NCBI RefSeq assembly: GCF_900108015.1
Contig: NZ_FNVP01000001.1
Coordinates: forward strand, 62,001-126,000
Reading direction: 5' to 3'
DNA: 64,000 nucleotides
Origin: Flavobacterium urumqiense
Lineage (GTDB): Bacteria; Bacteroidota; Bacteroidia; Flavobacteriales; Flavobacteriaceae
Shown here: positions 1 to 7,454 of the stretch, one piece after another
Numbering within the stretch: the first letter of the stretch is position 1
Layout of the letters: each line of letters starts with the position of its first letter
Program-made: the position numbers and the translations under genes
Notes under the pieces: model-generated
The model's input: the letters and a program-made list of their open reading frames with translations, nothing else
The model's database searches: none
What the model was told of the DNA's origin: nothing

Positions 1-26
1 TCTACTTCGCTAAAGTTTGTTTTAAA

Positions 27-221
27 TTATATAAAAAGAATCTCATTTTCTTGAGAATACATTAAAGCCAATAATGAATTAGACCCTTTTTCACCAAAAC
101 TACCTGTAGTTTTTACTTCAAACCTAGGGTGAATTAATTCATTTTCCGGTTTACTCTCTTTTGTTTTTTTTGCCCTGAATTTGAAATCCGGCATTGGCGA
201 AATTCTCTTTGTTTCTCTCAT
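27..221 (-). CDS. small hypothetical protein
   Basis: A 64-residue frame with an ATG start. It begins MRETKRISPMPDFKFRAKK, is strongly charged in its first half and ends in a hydrophobic tail (NEILFI). There is no signal peptide, membrane helix or motif that I recognise. It lies downstream of, and on the same strand as, the 96-residue gene at 439-729, with 217 bases between. No good promoter motif was seen upstream. It may be a real short gene or chance coding; I cannot assign a function. Confidence 0.35.
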   Translation of the reverse strand: MRETKRISPMPDFKFRAKKTKESKPENELIHPRFEVKTTGSFGEKGSNSLLALMYSQENEILFI

Positions 222-438
222 GATAATTATTGTTTTAGTTGTTTGTTTTAGTATTAATCAAATTTATAAAACATCAGTTAAAAGAACTGATATTGGCTAC
301 AAGCAATTTCATTGCCAATATTAAATTAATTCAAAAAAATAAATTCTATTTAAGGTTTATGCTGTTGATCAAAGTGAAACATTCCTTTCCTAAAATCATT
401 ATTCTAAGTTTTGATTCTTTTAGCTTTTAAAAGTAAGC

Positions 439-729
439 TTAAACTGTGTTCATGTTAATTTTAATCACTCTTTTGACTTGCTTTTTGGTTAAGCATTTCT
501 TGTCATATCCTTTAATGATTCGCTCTTTTAAATCTTCCCACTTTGCTCTCATATAAGGATATAATGACAACGAGATCTCGTCCCCATTTTGCGAATTCTT
601 ATAATGCTTTTTATATTCCTTTACATAATTATCATAATCGTCCAGATATTTATCCCATTTGTTACTATGGATTTTGCCTCTTCTTTTCATTGTATTTTCT
701 GATACAAAAACGTTTTCGATTGCTTTCAT
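439..729 (-). CDS. small Lys/Tyr-rich hypothetical protein
   Basis: A 96-residue frame from an ATG. The product is very rich in Lys, Tyr and Asn (for example YVKEYKKHYKN around residues 35-45) with a basic C-terminus (KKQVKRVIKI). It has no signal peptide, no membrane segment and no cysteine apart from one near residue 79. The composition suggests a soluble, mostly helical basic protein. I do not recognise a family. It stands alone, with 500 bases of non-coding DNA upstream and no clear TAnnTTTG promoter. It is likely a real but lineage-restricted gene. Confidence 0.45.
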   Translation of the reverse strand: MKAIENVFVSENTMKRRGKIHSNKWDKYLDDYDNYVKEYKKHYKNSQNGDEISLSLYPYMRAKWEDLKERIIKGYDKKCLTKKQVKRVIKINMNTV

Positions 730-857
730 GATTAAATTATTTTAATTAAAAATTATTTTAACAATAAATAGTTGGCAATACCAATTCTCTAGCACGCTAT
801 GACAATCTGAAAATATGGTGTCTTCGTGCAGGTTGTAATTATTTCCTTTTAGCCTTT

Positions 858-903
858 AAAAAAATCAATCTTGAAAAATATTTATTTTTAGATTGATTTT
901 TTT
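858..903. terminator. bidirectional terminator-like hairpin
   Basis: The arms AAAAAAATCAATCT and AGATTGATTTTTTT pair perfectly around an AT-rich loop of about 18 bases. They give a U-tract on either strand. No obvious transcript leads into it from the left on the plus strand, so its client is unclear. Confidence 0.5.
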
Positions 904-1167
904 AGTGTTTAACAAATTTAATACAATAAAGGGCTTATACTAAAACATATCCGACCAACTAACACTATATCAGGTATAAGGCGTTTTTTTGAGGTTATAT
1001 TTCAGAAAAAAGTCATAAAAAGAGAAAAGCTCAAGTCTAAGAAATAATACAAAAGCAATTGCTTCACACTATCATCGTGATTCAATTACATCGTACGTAA
1101 CAAAAAGATTTAAAAATTTGATTTAAAAGGTAACAAATTCTACTATGCAGTTTTGTTTTCTATTTTT

Positions 1168-1208
1168 AAAAAAACTGCCTTTGGCCTAACCAATAAACCA
1201 AAGACAGT
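1168..1208 (-). terminator. metY terminator
   Basis: Read on the minus strand just after the metY stop, the arms ACTGTCTTTGG and CCAAAGGCAGT form a stem with one mismatch and a loop of about 12 bases. They are followed by a T-run. The placement fits intrinsic termination of metY. Confidence 0.7.
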
Positions 1209-1230
1209 GTAACCGCCAAAAAACAAACTT

Positions 1231-2523
1231 TTATACCAATTGTAATTTTTTTATAGTTTCAAAAACGGTTTTCAAATCTCCTTTCAAATCTTCAATATCT
1301 TCTAAACCAACTGACAGTCGGATTAAGTCTTTGGAAACTCCTGTTGCAATTTGTTCCTCATCAGATAATTGTTGATGTGTCGTGCTTGCAGGATGTATAA
1401 TCAGTGATTTGGTGTCACCAATATTCGCCAGAAGAGAAAATAGTTTGGTTTCGTCTGCCACCTTTTTGGCAGCTTCAAATCCTCCTTTTAGCCCAAAAGT
1501 GACTACTCCACTTTGCCCTCTTGGCAAATATTCCTGACCTAAAAGATAATATTTACTCGATTTCAATCCCGGATAATTTACCCATGCCACTTCTTCGTGA
1601 CTTTCTAACCATTGCGCCAGAGCCAAAGCATTATCGCTGTGTCTTTGAATTCGAATAGGTAATGTTTCTAATCCTTGAATAATCTGGAACGCATTGAACG
1701 GGCTCAAAGCAGCGCCATAATCTCGCAAACCTTCAATGCGAGCTTTAGCAATGAAAGCTGCATTTCCAAGTGCTTCGTGATACACTAATCCGTGATAACC
1801 GGCGGAAGGTTCTGTGAATTCCGGGAATTTCCCATTACTCCAATCGAAATTTCCTGCATCAATAATAACACCTCCCAGAGAAGTTCCGTTACCTGTTATG
1901 TATTTCGTCAACGAGTGAATGACAATATCGGCTCCGTATTGAATAGGATTTAATAAATAAGGAGACGCAACGGTATTATCCACGATAAAAGGCACTTTAG
2001 ATGCTTTGGCCTCAGCCGAAATAACTTTCAAATCCAATACGTCTAATTTTGGGTTTCCCAAAGATTCTACAAAAAATGCTCTGGTATTTTCTTGCACAGC
2101 ATTTTTGAAATTAACCGGATTGGATGGATCTACAAATGTGGTGGTAATTCCCAACCTTGGCAACGTAACTTTTAATAAATTATACGTTCCTCCATACAAA
2201 CTGTTAGAAGCCACAATATGATCGCCCGCTTTAAGTAATACCAATAATGTTGTGGCAATTGCGGCAGTTCCTGATGCTGTAACTACCGCTCCAATCCCTC
2301 CCTCTAAAGTTGCTAAACGTTGTTCTAGAATATCATTCGTTGGATTGTTTAATCTGGTGTAAATAAATCCGGGTTCAGCCAGACCAAAAAGGTTTGCTGC
2401 ATGTTCCGAGTTATTGAAAACATAGGAACTGGTTTGATAAATTGGAACAGCTCTGGTTCCTGCGTTTTTTGTTACGTCGTGTCCCGCATGTAGTGCGTTT
2501 GTTGCAAATTTTTGTGTGCTCAT
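1231..2523 (-). CDS. metY: O-acetylhomoserine sulfhydrylase (MetY)
   Basis: A cytosolic PLP enzyme of the Cys/Met metabolism family (fold type I). It condenses O-acetyl-L-homoserine with sulfide to homocysteine, feeding methionine and SAM synthesis. The 430-residue length is typical of the longer MetY branch rather than of the ~380-residue cystathionine enzymes. The PLP lysine is K207 in HSLTKYITGNG. The N-terminus TNALHAGHD and the motif TRLNNPTND (56-64) are characteristic of the family. It starts at an ATG, is transcribed alone, and is divergent from metK, whose product makes SAM from methionine. The 5' region carries two short reading frames with hairpins (see separate entries), so control by transcription attenuation is likely. 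The alternative annotation, a cystathionine gamma-synthase-like enzyme, fits the length less well. Confidence 0.9.
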   Translation of the reverse strand: MSTQKFATNALHAGHDVTKNAGTRAVPIYQTSSYVFNNSEHAANLFGLAEPGFIYTRLNNPTNDILEQRLATLEGGIGAVVTASGTAAIATTLLVLLKAGDHIVASNSLYGGTYNLLKVTLPRLGITTTFVDPSNPVNFKNAVQENTRAFFVESLGNPKLDVLDLKVISAEAKASKVPFIVDNTVASPYLLNPIQYGADIVIHSLTKYITGNGTSLGGVIIDAGNFDWSNGKFPEFTEPSAGYHGLVYHEALGNAAFIAKARIEGLRDYGAALSPFNAFQIIQGLETLPIRIQRHSDNALALAQWLESHEEVAWVNYPGLKSSKYYLLGQEYLPRGQSGVVTFGLKGGFEAAKKVADETKLFSLLANIGDTKSLIIHPASTTHQQLSDEEQIATGVSKDLIRLSVGLEDIEDLKGDLKTVFETIKKLQLV

Positions 2524-2625
2524 GATGTTTAGATTTAAATATTAGTATTATTTATTTTGTTATTAATTTCAGATTCTGATATTTTTTATTTTTTTAATTT
2601 ACTTAGTTTTTTTAGATTAGCGAGC

Positions 2626-2656
2626 AAAAAAAAGTCGTTTTAGATGACTTGTCAAA
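2626..2656 (-). terminator. metY leader terminator/anti-terminator switch region
   Basis: On the minus strand the sequence AAGTC, a 9-base loop and GACTT precede eight T, a weak intrinsic terminator about 105 bases before the metY ATG. Its 5' arm overlaps by two bases the 3' arm of an outer stem, TTGTCAAA (2728-2721) with TTTGACAA (2656-2649). The two folds therefore compete. The stem is only 5 bp, so termination strength is uncertain. Confidence 0.45.
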
Positions 2657-2702
2657 AGAATAGCAGATTGGGATGCAATACGCACCCTAAGCACACCATC
2701 AT
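2652..2702 (-). CDS. putative leader peptide of metY (proximal)
   Basis: A 16-codon frame with two adjacent ATG codons, encoding MMVCLGCVLHPNLLFF and ending in TGA. It holds Cys at codons 4 and 7, which is high for 16 residues. The frame covers an internal hairpin (GGGTGC, loop GTATT, GCATCCC). Its stop codon lies inside the 3' arm of the outer stem (2656-2649) that competes with the terminator at 2626-2650. The arrangement resembles amino-acid-sensing attenuators such as trp or his leaders, with cysteine as the candidate signal. This is inference from the layout; no ribosome-binding or conservation evidence is available here. Confidence 0.4.
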   Translation of the reverse strand: MMVCLGCVLHPNLLFF

Positions 2703-2783
2703 AATATTTGCATTTATAGATTTGACAAAATTGAATTTATGGCTCGTTTTTTCTAAAAATGTTAAATAGAAATCAACATAAAA

Positions 2784-2810
2784 TAAAAAAACCCCTGCGC
2801 TTGGCAGAGG
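2784..2810 (-). terminator. intrinsic terminator in distal metY leader
   Basis: On the minus strand CCTCTGC, loop CAAGC and GCAGGGG form a 7-bp GC-rich stem with one G-U pair, followed by seven to eight T. It lies directly after the short frame at 2840-2908 and about 260 bases before metY. It is a convincing terminator. Its 5' arm can instead pair with GCAGAG inside the upstream short frame. Confidence 0.75.
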
Positions 2811-2839
2811 TCTTAATTATATATTTTAAAAATTTAAAA

Positions 2840-2908
2840 CTATACAAAAGTGCACTCTGCGGAAGCTTCCGGCATTATGCAACACATATTTATAGCAACT
2901 AATTTCAT
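2840..2908 (-). CDS. putative Cys-rich leader peptide (distal)
   Basis: A 22-codon frame, MKLVAINMCCIMPEASAECT followed by FV and a TAG stop. It has tandem Cys codons at 9-10, a third Cys at 19, and Met at 8 and 12. Codons 17-18 (GCA GAG) are complementary to the CTCTGC arm of the terminator at 2792-2810. A ribosome stalled at the Cys pair would leave GCAGAG free to block the terminator. Codons 13-17 contain the palindrome CGGAAGCTTCCG, a possible pause hairpin. A promoter-like TTTG-N20-CAAATTTG sits just upstream. The layout fits cysteine-responsive attenuation of metY. It could instead be an independent small RNA. Confidence 0.45.
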   Translation of the reverse strand: MKLVAINMCCIMPEASAECTFV

Positions 2909-2927
2909 TTTTTCTTGTTTGATGAGA

Positions 2928-2959
2928 CAAATTTGCAAACTATTTTTGGATCTACCAAA
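2928..2959 (-). promoter_or_regulatory. candidate promoter of the metY leader transcript
   Basis: On the minus strand TTTG (2959-2956), a 20-base spacer and CAAATTTG (2935-2928) match the Bacteroidota promoter with one mismatch in TAnnTTTG. The start site would fall about a dozen bases before the distal leader peptide. Confidence 0.45.
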
Positions 2960-3046
2960 GAAAACCCAATTTATTTTACAAACTCTATCGGGCAACTAGG
3001 ATATGTTAAATTATTTTTATTTAAATTAAAAAAAAGACCAGATTAA

Positions 3047-3076
3047 TTTGCAATTCAAAATGGTTTCATACATTTG
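3047..3076 (+). promoter_or_regulatory. metK promoter
   Basis: TTTG at 3047-3050, an 18-base spacer and an exact TAnnTTTG (TACATTTG) at 3069-3076. This is one of the cleanest Bacteroidota-type promoters in the window. It places the start site just before the riboswitch-like leader. Confidence 0.75.
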
Positions 3077-3081
3077 CACTC

Positions 3082-3195
3082 GAATACAAGAGGAAAAATT
3101 TGAACTGATTGCAACCTCTTCATAATGAAACGAATTCATTATGGATGCTGAAAAATTTTCAGTAGAAAAAATGCTAAAGCAGACACTCTCCTTTA
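3082..3195 (+). promoter_or_regulatory. candidate SAM riboswitch (S-box-like) of metK
   Basis: The 5' leader of metK folds around AAGAGG (3088-3093) pairing with CCTCTT (3115-3120). The conserved-looking TGATTGCAACC lies in the 3' side, as GCAACC does in S-box RNAs. A perfect 9-bp hairpin follows (CATAATGAA 3121-3129 with TTCATTATG 3135-3143). Then comes ATGCTAAAGCAGA (3171-3183), which resembles the S-box element with GTGCTAA and AGCAGA. Position, the SAM-making target gene and these motifs together suggest a SAM-I-clan riboswitch in the compact form seen in Bacteroidota. There is no obvious terminator before metK, so control may act at translation. I have not verified it against a covariance model. 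Confidence 0.6.
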
Positions 3196-3247
3196 GTATT
3201 ATTTCCAGCAATTATTTTCCTCCCTTAATTTTAAATTTATATTTATT

Positions 3248-4498
3248 ATGGCATATTTATTTACGTCAGAATCTGTGAGTGAAGGACACCCAGACAAAAT
3301 TGCAGATCAAATTTCAGACGCATTAATTGATAATTTTTTAGCATTTGACTCCGAATCAAAAGTAGCTTGTGAAACTTTAGTTACAACTGGACAAGTAATT
3401 CTTGCTGGTGAGGTTAAATCAAATACTTATTTAGATGTACAACAAATCGCTCGTGACGTAATCAAGAAAATTGGTTACACTAAAAGCGAATATATGTTTG
3501 AAGCTAATTCTTGTGGAATCCTTTCCGCTATTCATGAACAATCTGCTGATATCAATCAAGGTGTTGACAGAAAAAACCCGGAAGAGCAAGGTGCTGGAGA
3601 TCAAGGAATGATGTTTGGTTATGCAACTAACGAAACAGATAATTACATGCCATTGGCACTTGATTTATCTCATAAATTATTGCAAGAATTAGCTATTTTA
3701 AGACGTGAAAACAATGAAATCACTTATTTACGTCCTGATGCAAAATCACAAGTAACTTTAGAATATAGTGATGACAATAAGCCAACTCGTATTGAGGCTA
3801 TTGTAATATCTACTCAACACGATGATTTTGACGAAGAAGCTATTATGCTTGCAAAAATCAAAAAAGATATTGTTGAAATTTTGATTCCAAGGATTATTGC
3901 AAAAAACCCAACGCACGCTCATTTATTCAATAATGCAATTCAGTACCATATCAATCCTACAGGGAAATTCGTAATTGGAGGACCGCACGGAGATACTGGA
4001 CTTACAGGAAGAAAAATTATTGTGGACACTTACGGCGGAAAAGGTGCTCACGGTGGTGGTGCATTCTCTGGAAAAGATCCGAGTAAAGTAGATAGAAGTG
4101 CGGCTTATGCTACACGTCATATCGCTAAAAACCTAGTTGCTGCTGGTGTTGCTGAAGAAATTTTAGTACAAGTCTCTTATGCAATCGGTGTTGCAAAACC
4201 AATGGGTATTTTTATCGACACTTACGGAACATCAAAAGTAAACTTAACTAATGGTGAAATTGCCAAAAAAGTAGAAGCTATATTTGATATGCGTCCTTAC
4301 TTTATTGAGCAACGTTTGAAACTAAGAAACCCTATTTACAGCGAAACTGCAGCTTACGGCCACATGGGACGTACACCAGAAATAGTTACTAAAACTTTCT
4401 CTGCTCCAGGTGGAAACGAAAAGACAGTTACTGTTGAATTGTTTACTTGGGAAAAATTAGATTTTGTTGACCAAGTGAAAACGGCTTTTGGATTGTAA
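3248..4498 (+). CDS. metK: S-adenosylmethionine synthase (MetK)
   Basis: This cytosolic enzyme makes SAM from methionine and ATP. The 416-residue length matches the family. Visible signatures are SEGHPDK near residues 11-17 (ATP and metal site), [12 protein letters not shown] at 115-126, and the phosphate-binding GGGAFSGKD at 269-277. The start is the ATG immediately before [10 protein letters not shown], as in orthologues. It is a single-gene unit with its own promoter, a SAM-riboswitch-like leader and a terminator. It is divergent from metY, so the spacer coordinates methionine synthesis and use. Confidence 0.97.
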   Translation: MAYLFTSESVSEGHPDKIADQISDALIDNFLAFDSESKVACETLVTTGQVILAGEVKSNTYLDVQQIARDVIKKIGYTKSEYMFEANSCGILSAIHEQSADINQGVDRKNPEEQGAGDQGMMFGYATNETDNYMPLALDLSHKLLQELAILRRENNEITYLRPDAKSQVTLEYSDDNKPTRIEAIVISTQHDDFDEEAIMLAKIKKDIVEILIPRIIAKNPTHAHLFNNAIQYHINPTGKFVIGGPHGDTGLTGRKIIVDTYGGKGAHGGGAFSGKDPSKVDRSAAYATRHIAKNLVAAGVAEEILVQVSYAIGVAKPMGIFIDTYGTSKVNLTNGEIAKKVEAIFDMRPYFIEQRLKLRNPIYSETAAYGHMGRTPEIVTKTFSAPGGNEKTVTVELFTWEKLDFVDQVKTAFGL

Positions 4499-4517
4499 TA
4501 ATTTAAAGCATTTATAT

Positions 4518-4551
4518 AGAACCGTAATTCATTTGGATTGCGGTTTTTTTT
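4518..4551 (+). terminator. metK terminator
   Basis: ACCGTAAT and ATTGCGGT pair around a short loop and are followed by eight T. This sits 20 bases after the metK stop and abuts the palindromic repeat at 4550-4694. Confidence 0.8.
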
Positions 4552-4694
4552 AGCCCTGATGGCAATGGAAATCCTTTCCTGAAAAAGATTCCTTTTTTCT
4601 TATAAAAAAAGAGCGACCAACGGAAGCTCCTTTATTTATTTAGAAAAATAATCTTTTTCAGGAAAGATTGCAATGCACAGCGGGATTAGCTCCT
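4550..4694 (-). repeat. palindromic intergenic element, long form (copy A)
   Basis: Terminal motifs are TTAGCCCTGAT on the left and GGGATTAGCTCC on the right. Read on the minus strand it runs GGAGCTAATCCCGCT, an arm around ATCTTTCCTGAAAAAGAT, an insert with GGAGCTTCC and GTTGGTCGCT, the returning arm ATCTTTTTCAGGAAAGGAT, and ATCAGGGCTAA. The same end motifs recur at 15834, 19641, 41190 and 56663. It lies between two convergent genes and its end overlaps the stop codon of the 4693-7395 gene by two bases. Confidence 0.75.
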
Positions 4695-7395
4695 ATAAAT
4701 TATACTTTAAAGAAAAAATTACATAGCGCGGTTGTACCGTATATTGAGATGTTCTGGTGGAGAATTGAGAGAAACTATCATCATTTAATGAGGTTGTATT
4801 CAATAAATTGGTTCCACTGACTTTGTATTCCAGCTTACTTCCTTTCTTTTGATAAATCAAACTTGCGCTCAAGAAATCATATTTATTATTGACTGTTTTA
4901 GCGTTGTTGTAATAATGGTACAACTCATATTCAGTTACGAATGAAAAACTTGTCAGGAAGAAATAATCTAATCTGGCAAAGGGTTTCTCTGTGTAAAAAG
5001 TAGAATTGTTGTAATCATTTTTGACCAAATTATATCCAAGTTCCAAATTGGGCCTATTTTTATAATTCGTTGCGGCTTTCACCGTATAACTTTGTGTAAA
5101 ACTTTCATTTGTTGACAAAATATTGTTTTGAATGTTGTTGAATTTTGACCAATTCAAATTGGCGCCCAAAGAGGCTTTGTAATTCTTCAAGAAAGAACGC
5201 CCATACGAACCATTTCCTGAAAGGGTTTCATCGGCAAAATCAGAATTGAAAGGCGATGACGTTTGATTTACTCCGTTGAATATTGCTCGTGTTTTTATTG
5301 CGTCAACTCTTTTAGAATAGCTGGCAAAAGCAGTAATATTTTCGAAATTAAACATGTTGTATTTAAAGTAACGCAAAGAATGTACTTGCGCAGTTGCATT
5401 TCCTAAAAACCTATTTCCTTTTGTCAAGCTGTTGTAATTGGACAAAACATAACCTTCGGCCAATTGATTTATATCGGTAAAATTATTCGTGTACGAAAAA
5501 TTATAAGTTAAATTTTCTGCTTTTTTAATTTGATAAATTGCTAAAAAGTCTGGCAATGCTTTGAAGAAACTTTGGATATTACTGGTTTCTAATTGCTCAT
5601 TTGCCATAGTATAGGAATGCAGACTTATTCCTGGAGTAAACGTGAATTTACCGGTCAATATCTTGTAATGCATGCCCAAGAACGTATCGTTAAAATTATA
5701 ATTTACATCATTAGTATTCGCCGCATTATCCAAGTTATTGACTGTTCCATTATCTAAAACTTGAAAAATACTGGAGTTAAAATTTTGATTTGAATATGTA
5801 TTTCCTAATGTTACATTGATATTACTTTTGGGCGTAAGCATGTAATAATAATCCAACTTAGCGTCGAGTTTATTGGTTTTTACAAAACGATTTTGATTAC
5901 TATCATTTCTGTTTTGACCAGACGTATAACCGGATAAGCTAAAAGGTTGCGATCTTAAATTAGCGTTGTAAAAAGGATCTTCTTCTTGGTGTAAATGTTG
6001 CATTTCGAAAGCAAAAATATTTTTATCGCTTTGCGTATAATACAAGCTCAGGTTTTGATTGACTGAAATAGGTTCTTGTTTCTTTACCGTGTTGATGTTT
6101 TCCGTATTGGAATTATTGCTGACAATAGATTCTCTTAACAGTGAATTATCCTCGTCTTGTTTGGACAATTTAGCCAATATATCGTAGTCAAATTGAAACT
6201 TTGCGCTAGGCTTATAACTGGAACTTAATTTGAATAATCCCAAGTTACTTTTTTGATGAGCTACTTCCTGACGGTTTTCTGTTGATTGAATTTGGGAGGA
6301 ATTAGGCTGTAAAATATTCGTTTGCGACTTGGTTTCTAAATCTGTTAAGGAAGAAGAAATAATTCCAAAACCACTTAAACTCCAAGCTTTATTCACATTA
6401 TAAGAGAAATTTGTAGCTCCAAATTGGGTTTCAATATCTTTAGCGCGATTATTCCTTACAAGTGAAATTCCTAAATCATTCGAAGAAACATTAAAACTCG
6501 ATCCTCCTTTTTGCATCATGCCTCTAAAACCTCCCGTAAATTTAAAATAATCCTGAACAGTCAATGGAAGTTCACCTATGTTATTAAAGTTTGAGATTAA
6601 ATTTATGCTGTATTTTGGACTGTAATAAAACAATTTTGGGTTGATTAAATAGCGGCTTTCTTCATGCGCTACTCCTATTCCTGCGGTCATATCTCCAAAC
6701 CAGAAATTTTTCTTTCCTGATTTTAGTTTAATATTCATAGCCACATTATCCTGATTGTTCTCCACTCCTTTTAGTATCGAATTCTCGTTGTAGTTGCGTA
6801 AAACTTGAATTTTATCGATGGCATCCGCAGGAATGTTTTTGACACCCAGCTTTGTATCTCCATCAAAAAAATCTTTCCCTTCCACCATTAGTTTGGTGAC
6901 TTTTTTACCTTCAACCTCAACTTCACCATCAGCATTTACCTCAACGCCTGGCAATTTTTTCAATAAGTCTTCCAGTTTACGTTCCGTCCCGGACTTGAAA
7001 GAATCGCCATTGAAAACTATTGTATCTCCTTTTATAGACACTGGCATTTCACGAACGATTTCTACACCGTCCAATTCAATTCCGCCCTCTTCAAGAGCAA
7101 TATTTTTACTGCTATTTTCATTAGTTGTTACAATTGCAAGCTCTTTATTTTGCATTCCCAAATAGCTTACTTTTAAGACATACGAAGTATTTGGTTTTAA
7201 ATTAAGAATAAATTTCCCCTTATCATTTGTAATGGCGTAGGAATCCATCGTTTTTGTAACTTGATTCACAGCCATCACATTGGCCATTTCCAGACCAACA
7301 GTTTTGGAATCAGTTATGAGACCTTCTAATTTTATGGATTGTGAGAAAGAAATTGTTGTAATAAAAAATAAGGCTAGTACTATTGATTTTTTCAT
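4693..7395 (-). CDS. TonB-dependent-receptor-like outer-membrane beta-barrel protein
   Basis: A 900-residue outer-membrane protein. Residues 1-18 form a signal peptide ending SFSQ. Residues about 20-110 look like a carboxypeptidase-regulatory-like beta-sandwich, the usual N-terminal domain of Bacteroidota receptors. A plug-like region follows at about 120-220 (GTERKLEDLLKKLPGVEV, KVTKLMVEGKDFFDGD), then a long barrel rich in Asn, Tyr and Phe that ends in alternating YVIFSLKYNL. No substrate can be named. A gene for a GLPGLI protein lies 59 bases upstream on the same strand. This pairing recurs in Flavobacteria, so the two probably form an operon and may act together in the envelope. A clear TonB box is not evident. 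Confidence 0.8.
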   Translation of the reverse strand: MKKSIVLALFFITTISFSQSIKLEGLITDSKTVGLEMANVMAVNQVTKTMDSYAITNDKGKFILNLKPNTSYVLKVSYLGMQNKELAIVTTNENSSKNIALEEGGIELDGVEIVREMPVSIKGDTIVFNGDSFKSGTERKLEDLLKKLPGVEVNADGEVEVEGKKVTKLMVEGKDFFDGDTKLGVKNIPADAIDKIQVLRNYNENSILKGVENNQDNVAMNIKLKSGKKNFWFGDMTAGIGVAHEESRYLINPKLFYYSPKYSINLISNFNNIGELPLTVQDYFKFTGGFRGMMQKGGSSFNVSSNDLGISLVRNNRAKDIETQFGATNFSYNVNKAWSLSGFGIISSSLTDLETKSQTNILQPNSSQIQSTENRQEVAHQKSNLGLFKLSSSYKPSAKFQFDYDILAKLSKQDEDNSLLRESIVSNNSNTENINTVKKQEPISVNQNLSLYYTQSDKNIFAFEMQHLHQEEDPFYNANLRSQPFSLSGYTSGQNRNDSNQNRFVKTNKLDAKLDYYYMLTPKSNINVTLGNTYSNQNFNSSIFQVLDNGTVNNLDNAANTNDVNYNFNDTFLGMHYKILTGKFTFTPGISLHSYTMANEQLETSNIQSFFKALPDFLAIYQIKKAENLTYNFSYTNNFTDINQLAEGYVLSNYNSLTKGNRFLGNATAQVHSLRYFKYNMFNFENITAFASYSKRVDAIKTRAIFNGVNQTSSPFNSDFADETLSGNGSYGRSFLKNYKASLGANLNWSKFNNIQNNILSTNESFTQSYTVKAATNYKNRPNLELGYNLVKNDYNNSTFYTEKPFARLDYFFLTSFSFVTEYELYHYYNNAKTVNNKYDFLSASLIYQKKGSKLEYKVSGTNLLNTTSLNDDSFSQFSTRTSQYTVQPRYVIFSLKYNL

Positions 7396-7454
7396 TTAAG
7401 AATAAGGAATGAAATCTTTGTAATTAATTTTAAAACTGAAATAGTGATTTTAAA

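Larger units (their letters stand above)
730..1230. other. non-coding spacer upstream of small gene and downstream of metY
   Basis: No gene is supported here. It holds a strong bidirectional terminator-like hairpin at about 858-903, the metY terminator at 1168-1208, and a weaker long-loop hairpin at 934-980 (CTTATAC pairing with GTATAAG, followed by seven T on the plus strand). The rest shows no structure that I can interpret. Confidence 0.5.

Noticed and set aside
239..430. 63-codon open frame on the plus strand near the window start
   Set aside because: Starts at a non-ATG or poorly placed codon in AT-rich DNA and shows only Ile/Phe/Lys-rich chance sequence. The inverted repeat ATATTGGC/GCCAATAT (290-297, 314-321) inside it is isolated and has no T-run.
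934..990. Long-loop hairpin CTTATAC/GTATAAG followed by seven T as a small-RNA terminator
   Set aside because: Seven pairs around a 33-base loop with no promoter motif or frame upstream is too weak to call.
2626..2760. metY leader as a SAM-II or SAM-I riboswitch
   Set aside because: I could not find the SAM-II or S-box conserved cores on either strand; a translated Cys-codon leader explains the layout better, though a novel aptamer is not excluded.
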